The notes under the pieces are model-generated. The model saw nothing but the letters and a program-made list of their open reading frames with translations, was not told the DNA's origin and did not search any database. A stretch of DNA of 9,331 bases from an uncultured bacterium (lineage in GTDB: Bacteria; Bacteroidota; Bacteroidia; Chitinophagales; CAIOSU01): NCBI GenBank assembly GCA_903861055.1, contig CAIOSU010000195.1, positions 1 to 9,331 of the forward strand, read 5' to 3'. This document shows positions 5,547 to 9,331 of this stretch, piece after piece. The translations under genes and the position numbers were made by a program. Each line of letters opens with the position of its first letter. Position 1 is the stretch's first letter.

Positions 5547-5582
5547 AAGCAAACTTTGAAATAAGCGAAACGTTATCGCAAA

Positions 5583-6401
5583 TTAATCTTGCTTTATCAT
5601 GCTATTTGGCGCAACTGCATCATTACCAATGGTAGAATTATGAGGCAATTGGCCTTTTATATAATCGGCTATTACCGGAAACTTCTCTTTGATGATTAAA
5701 TCGAGGTTGTTGTTATTGCTAGGCAGGTTAACTATGGCCACATCGCCAGCTATTTGCTTGCCGGTATAATCAAACACCGAGAAGTGAATCATCACCTCGC
5801 GCTCGAAAACGTTGTTGGCCCTATCCAAGCAATGCTCAAAGTTGGTAACCAAATTAAATTGATTGATGAACAAAAACACCTCGGTACCATACTTGTTGTG
5901 CAAATACTCTAGCATGGCCGCATTGTGTATTTTCACGTTCATGTAGTTGCGCGCCTCAATCTGGTTCGACGATTTGCTGTTGCTGGCATTGTCTTGGCCC
6001 TTGTTGTTGGTGTTCTTTTTAAACACGCCGCCTATGATACCTTTGCCCGATGGCTCTGGGTCTTCGCCAGTAACCGACGACGAGGCCATGCTCTTATCAG
6101 AAAAGTAGCTGATACCTTTGTAAATGGAGTACAAATCCTTCGCCAAATCGGCAGTGGTATCGGTCAGCATCGTTTTGGTGTTGTGTGCCGAAAGGATGCG
6201 GGCATTGAGGTTCATGTTGAGGCCGTACCTAAACTGCTGGCGTACCTCTTTTACATTCAGTTTGTTGTATTCGGCTAAACCTTGGTCCGAATCGGAGAAA
6301 TACATATCCGGATCGAATGGAATAACCATTACCGATGGGCCTTGCGCCGCAACCGATAATCCCATAGCAACGCCCAAGAACAAAAACAGTAACTTTTTCA
6401 T
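5583..6401 (-). CDS. secreted protein of unknown function, downstream of rseP
   Basis: I do not recognise a named family. The 272-residue product begins with a clear signal peptide: MKK, a hydrophobic core to about residue 16, and AAQ before a likely cleavage near residue 20. There is no lipobox cysteine, so export to the periplasm or beyond is more likely than lipoprotein anchoring. The mature part opens with VMVIPFDPDMYFSDSDQ, reads as a mixed alpha/beta domain, and is interrupted by a polar low-complexity linker rich in Asn, Ser and Lys (about 127-148). The second half (150-252) has regular hydrophobic strands such as TEVFLFINQFNL and MIHFSVFDYTG. The gene starts 15 bp behind the rseP stop with no promoter in between, so it is almost certainly expressed with rseP. 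Any link to RseP function is inference from this context. Confidence 0.8.
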   Translation of the reverse strand: MKKLLFLFLGVAMGLSVAAQGPSVMVIPFDPDMYFSDSDQGLAEYNKLNVKEVRQQFRYGLNMNLNARILSAHNTKTMLTDTTADLAKDLYSIYKGISYFSDKSMASSSVTGEDPEPSGKGIIGGVFKKNTNNKGQDNASNSKSSNQIEARNYMNVKIHNAAMLEYLHNKYGTEVFLFINQFNLVTNFEHCLDRANNVFEREVMIHFSVFDYTGKQIAGDVAIVNLPSNNNNLDLIIKEKFPVIADYIKGQLPHNSTIGNDAVAPNSMIKQD

Positions 6402-6416
6402 GTTTGGTGGTGGTTT

Positions 6417-7766
6417 TTATATGCCAAATGATTTCAAAATATCGTTGCCGAATGCAAACAGCATCAAGCCCAAAATCAAAATAATACCCACTTTTTGGGC
6501 TCGCTCCATAAATTCTTGGCTCACGGGTTTGCCCTGTATTACCTCAATAACAATGAACATTACGTGGCCACCATCTAAGGCGGGTATGGGCAGAAAGTTC
6601 ATAAATGCGAGGATGAATGAGATAAGGCCTGTTATTTTCCAGAAATGGGCCCAATCCCACACGCCGCCATAAATGCGGGCTATGCCAATAGGGCTCTGCA
6701 CCGAGTCGCGGGCATCTACCCTGCCCGTAGCTATCCACCACAGGCCTTTGGCGTTGTAGTACATGGCTTCTAAACCATCACGGGTGCCCCACGACAGCGC
6801 TTGCCCAAAAGTATATGGCTTAGCGTATGGCTCGTAAAGCTTTTTGGGGTCGGGACCCGGTTGAAAGCCCAATGCACCACTTTCTATCGAGTCGGTGTGC
6901 AAGGTTACCGGCTGTCCATCGCGCAGCACCACCACATCAGCAGCAAGGCTATCATACTCGGCAAGCAGTTGCTTCAAATCGCCGAACACCGTCACCGGCT
7001 TGCCGTTGATGGAAGTAATTACATCGCCCTTTTTTAAGCCCATTTTATAAGCTTGGGTTTCATGACCCTCGCCCACAAACTGCACTACGCTGTCCACATA
7101 GCTTTCAAAGTTTTCAAGGCCTATTAAGCCCGTGCGAGATTGCTTTAGCTCTTCAAAAACGTTATTCGGAAACTGTATAGTAGGCAGCGTATCGCCATCT
7201 CTTACCACCGTTATAGCTGGGGCAAACAATAGTTTTTGCGAAATCAAATCTTCTACCCTGATAATCGGGTTGCCGTTGATGGCCACAATATGGTCGCCCG
7301 ATTTGAGCCCGTACTGCTGCGCTAAATCGTAGGCATAAATGCCCTGTGGTATAAGTGCAGGCTGTATGTACGTTTTCTTGAACTGCAGCTGCACAAACGT
7401 AAATATGATGATGCCCAACAGCACGTTCATGATAATGCCGCCCATCATCACTATCAAACGCTGCCAGGCCGGCTTGGTACGGAACTCCCACGGCTGTGGC
7501 TCGCTGGCCAACTGCTCCAGTTCCATCGACTCATCTACCATACCACTTATCTTCACATAGCCGCCCAGCGGGAACCAGCCGATACCATACTCGGTATCGC
7601 CTATCTTTTTACTGAACAGCTTAATGCCATTGAAATCGAAAAAAACGTAAAACTTCTCGACCCTGATACCAAAGGCTCGTGCCGCCAAATAATGGCCCAG
7701 CTCGTGTATAAAAACCAGTAGGCCCAAACCCAGTAGCAATTGTGCCACCATTATAACTATTCCCAT
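6417..7766 (-). CDS. rseP: RseP-type site-2 intramembrane zinc metalloprotease
   Basis: Polytopic inner-membrane protease that cuts transmembrane segments, classically anti-sigma factors after a site-1 cleavage, and remnant signal peptides. The 449-residue product has the S2P layout: a first membrane helix carrying the zinc motif HELGH (21-25, catalytic Glu22), the membrane-reentrant GIGWFPLGGYVK loop (61-72), a second helix near 104-125, two PDZ domains (about 135-215 and 225-300, with GLKSGDHIVAINGNP and GLKKGDVITSINGKP), and a C-terminal helix with NFLPIPALDGGH (390-401), where Asp398 is the third zinc ligand. A last hydrophobic segment lies at 427-440. All catalytic residues are present. 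The ATG at 7766 gives the usual short N terminus. An exact -7 box lies upstream (7798-7805), and the gene heads a two-gene unit with the secreted protein. Its sigma/anti-sigma target is not in this window. Confidence 0.95.
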   Translation of the reverse strand: MGIVIMVAQLLLGLGLLVFIHELGHYLAARAFGIRVEKFYVFFDFNGIKLFSKKIGDTEYGIGWFPLGGYVKISGMVDESMELEQLASEPQPWEFRTKPAWQRLIVMMGGIIMNVLLGIIIFTFVQLQFKKTYIQPALIPQGIYAYDLAQQYGLKSGDHIVAINGNPIIRVEDLISQKLLFAPAITVVRDGDTLPTIQFPNNVFEELKQSRTGLIGLENFESYVDSVVQFVGEGHETQAYKMGLKKGDVITSINGKPVTVFGDLKQLLAEYDSLAADVVVLRDGQPVTLHTDSIESGALGFQPGPDPKKLYEPYAKPYTFGQALSWGTRDGLEAMYYNAKGLWWIATGRVDARDSVQSPIGIARIYGGVWDWAHFWKITGLISFILAFMNFLPIPALDGGHVMFIVIEVIQGKPVSQEFMERAQKVGIILILGLMLFAFGNDILKSFGI

Positions 7767-7797
7767 ATGCTACTTAATGCGTTATCATTAATTGTTG

Positions 7798-7805
7798 CAA
7801 AAATA
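7798..7805 (-). promoter_or_regulatory. -7 box of the rseP promoter
   Basis: The minus strand reads TATTTTTG, an exact match to TAnnTTTG, 31 bp before the rseP ATG. A TTG 15 bp further upstream lies at the edge of the dispersed-type repeat at 7820-7849, so the repeat may supply the upstream promoter element. The implied leader is about 20-25 nt. Confidence 0.5.
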
Positions 7806-7819
7806 CCCTTTTTTGAGAC

Positions 7820-7849
7820 ACAATCCTTCGGCTACGCTCAGGATGACAA
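7820..7849. repeat. REP-like dispersed repeat element
   Basis: The minus strand reads GTCATCCTGAGCG followed by TAGCCGAAGGAT, the core of an intergenic repeat seen in many Bacteroidota and other genomes. ATCCT (7823-7827) and AGGAT (7840-7844) form its terminal stem. It lies between the rseP promoter and the heptamer arrays. Identification is from recalled pattern; only one copy is in the window. Confidence 0.6.
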
Positions 7850-7850
7850 A

Positions 7851-7871
7851 ACAAGACACAAGACACAAGAC
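7851..7871. repeat. heptanucleotide tandem repeat, ACAAGAC x3
   Basis: Three exact consecutive copies of ACAAGAC. They start one base after the REP-like element. Confidence 0.9.
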
Positions 7872-7878
7872 TTTTTGA

Positions 7879-7906
7879 GGTACGATGTACGAGGTACGAA
7901 GAACGA
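7879..7906. repeat. heptanucleotide tandem repeat, GGTACGA-type x4
   Basis: Four consecutive 7-bp units: GGTACGA, TGTACGA, GGTACGA, AGAACGA. The last is the most diverged. The array begins 7 bp after the ACAAGAC array ends. Confidence 0.8.
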
Positions 7907-7928
7907 TTGTGTTGAATGTGCAATGCCT

Positions 7929-7969
7929 AATTTTGAATTTTGAATTTCGAATTTTAAATTTTCAATTTA
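7929..7969. repeat. heptanucleotide tandem repeat, AATTTTN-type, overlapping the GH3 gene end
   Basis: Five consecutive 7-bp units (AATTTTG twice, AATTTCG, AATTTTA, AATTTTC) and a partial sixth. The GH3-family stop codon (7954-7956) and its last codons lie inside the array, so a gain or loss of one 7-bp unit there would shift the reading frame and change the C terminus. Confidence 0.85.
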
Positions 7970-9331
7970 TCCGCAATTCCGCGGTCGTTGCTCAACCTCG
8001 GCACTTTGTTTTGTCCGCCCAGCTTACCTTGGCTCTTCATATAGTTAATAAAAGCCCCTTTTTGCAGTGGGGTTATTCTTAAGGGCTGCAATACGCTGCC
8101 GGTAATCAAATCTTTATAATAAATGTTGAGGGCCTGCATTTGTTCGTCGAGTAGCTGTGCCAGATATTGCATATCCGCCGGCTCCTGCTCAAACTCTACC
8201 AACCATTCGTGGTAGGGCAGCTCCGTGCCCGCATCTACCATAGGAGCCACGGTGTATTCGGTAATCTTGGCGCCAACTTGCTGGGCGGCGTGCAACATGG
8301 CCCGCTCCACCTCCTCCCCTATTACGTGCTCGCCAAATGCCGATATGTAGTGCTTTATGCGGCCCGTAACCACAATGCGGTAAGGTTTTGTTGATACAAA
8401 CTTCACCGTATCGCCAATGCTGTAGCCCCACAGACCCGCATTGCTGCTGATGATAAGGGCATAGTTTACGCCCAATTGCACCTCCTTTAGGCTCAAGCGC
8501 GTTGGGTTTTCGTTGAAATACTCATGGGCGGGCACAAACTCAAAGAATATGCCAGAATTTACGTTCAACAGCAAGCCGGGTTCGGTTTGGGTGTCTTGGA
8601 AGGCAATAAACCCCTCCGAAGCGGGGTACGTCTCCACCGAGGGCAGGTGCTTACCGATGCTCTGCTCCAGCTTGGCGCGGTAAGGCTCGTAATTTACCCC
8701 GCCATATACAAACACCTTAAAGTTGGGGAAAATATCCTTTATCGGTTTGCCCGTGCGCGCCTGCAGCCTATCAAAGTACATCTGCACCCACGGCGGTATG
8801 CCGCTTATAAGGGTAAGGTCTTTGTTTATGGTCTCTTCCACTATTTGGTCTAGCTTGGCCTCCCAATCGTCCATGCAATTGGTTTGCCAGCTCGGCACTT
8901 GGTTACCCTTTAGGTAGGCCGGTATCTCGTGGTTTACAATGCCACTCAGGCGACCCGTGTGTATGCCGTTTACCATGGACAGCTCTGGGCTACCCGAAAG
9001 GAAAATCAGTTGCCCATCCATGATGTTGTATTGGCCCGTTTCGGCCATATACAGCATCATGGCCGTTTGTGCGCTATAAAAGTGGTTGCCCACGCTATCT
9101 TTGGTAATGGGTATGTACTTGGTGCCGCTGGTGGTGCCGCTGGTTTTGGCCAGGTACTTGGGCTTGCCCGGCCAGGTAACATGCGCCTCGCCGTGCTTAA
9201 TGCGCTCAAAGTACGGCTTTAGTTGCTCATAATCGGCAATGGGCACGCGCTGCCTAAAGTCTTCGTAGGTTTTGATGTTGGCAAAATCATGGTCTTTGCC
9301 AAAAGCGGTGTGTTGGGCTTTGGCAATGATG
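7954..9331 (-). CDS. GH3-family acyl-adenylating enzyme (5' end beyond right edge)
   Basis: Member of the GH3 (auxin-responsive promoter) branch of adenylate-forming enzymes, which activate a carboxylic acid with ATP and, in plants, conjugate it to an amino acid. The bacterial substrate is unknown. The frame stays open to the window edge, giving about 459 visible codons; about 40-60 N-terminal residues are likely missing against the usual 500 or so. Visible motifs in order: AFGKDHDF and the VPIADYEQLKPYFERI stretch typical of the family; the ATP-binding SGTTSGTKYIPIT (about 9142-9104); YPASEG (8628-8611); GYSIGDTVKF (near 8415); and GRIKHYISAFGEHV (near 8364). The C-terminal domain has LQPLRITPLQKGAF and KLGGQNKVPRLS, also characteristic. 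A GTG at 9246 could start an internal frame but would remove conserved N-terminal sequence. It lies 187 bp upstream of rseP, separated by repeats. Confidence 0.9.
   Translation of the reverse strand, partial: IIAKAQHTAFGKDHDFANIKTYEDFRQRVPIADYEQLKPYFERIKHGEAHVTWPGKPKYLAKTSGTTSGTKYIPITKDSVGNHFYSAQTAMMLYMAETGQYNIMDGQLIFLSGSPELSMVNGIHTGRLSGIVNHEIPAYLKGNQVPSWQTNCMDDWEAKLDQIVEETINKDLTLISGIPPWVQMYFDRLQARTGKPIKDIFPNFKVFVYGGVNYEPYRAKLEQSIGKHLPSVETYPASEGFIAFQDTQTEPGLLLNVNSGIFFEFVPAHEYFNENPTRLSLKEVQLGVNYALIISSNAGLWGYSIGDTVKFVSTKPYRIVVTGRIKHYISAFGEHVIGEEVERAMLHAAQQVGAKITEYTVAPMVDAGTELPYHEWLVEFEQEPADMQYLAQLLDEQMQALNIYYKDLITGSVLQPLRITPLQKGAFINYMKSQGKLGGQNKVPRLSNDRGIADKLKI

Noticed and set aside
7740..8082. 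Plus-strand frames through the repeat region between rseP and the GH3 gene
   Set aside because: They are made of repeat sequence and antisense of flanking genes, with no protein-like composition.
9244..9246. GTG start for the GH3-family gene inside the window
   Set aside because: Conserved family sequence continues in frame upstream to the window edge, so the gene is partial.

Overview
The window looks like chromosomal DNA from a member of the Bacteroidota. Several gene starts and tRNA genes are preceded by the TAnnTTTG-type -7 box of that phylum, starts lack strong Shine-Dalgarno sequences, and the protein set (DUF3050, DUF3788, GH3-family acyl-adenylating enzyme, RseP with a secreted partner) fits. 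I cannot name a genus. No transposase, integrase, phage or CRISPR locus is visible.

Layout. Positions 1-444 (minus) hold the N-terminal part of a DUF3050 protein, which runs off the left edge. An acyl-CoA thioesterase (508-1035, minus) lies upstream of it in the same direction. A compact divergent promoter region (about 1057-1107) separates the thioesterase from tRNA-Arg(CCG) (1128-1201, plus). Behind the tRNA is a gene-free stretch (1202-1525) with a second copy of the tRNA 3' tail, two related hairpin-terminator-plus-palindrome modules and a short palindrome. Next on the plus strand are a dienoyl-CoA isomerase-type crotonase (1526-2338) and a UbiB/ABC1 kinase-like membrane protein (2589-4265).

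From 4271 to the right edge everything is on the minus strand. In transcription order, right to left, these are a GH3-family acyl-adenylating enzyme (right edge to 7954), a repeat-rich intergenic region, the site-2 protease RseP (6417-7766), a secreted protein of unknown function 15 bp behind it (5583-6401), tRNA-Leu(CAA) with a strong terminator, a SUFU-domain protein (4741-5310) and a DUF3788 protein (4271-4687). The last converges on ubiB with only 5 bp between stop codons.

How the genes relate. Several products act on acyl-CoA or acyl-adenylate chemistry (thioesterase, dienoyl-CoA isomerase, GH3 enzyme), but they are on different strands and in different units, so this is not evidence of one pathway. 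The clearest functional pair is rseP with the secreted protein behind it. Most genes look like ordinary housekeeping or conserved genes.

The least explained sequence is in two intergenic regions: the tRNA-Arg tail and palindrome modules (1186-1460), and the stack of a dispersed-type repeat and three adjacent heptanucleotide tandem arrays between rseP and the GH3 gene (7820-7969). I found no convincing new multi-gene system.
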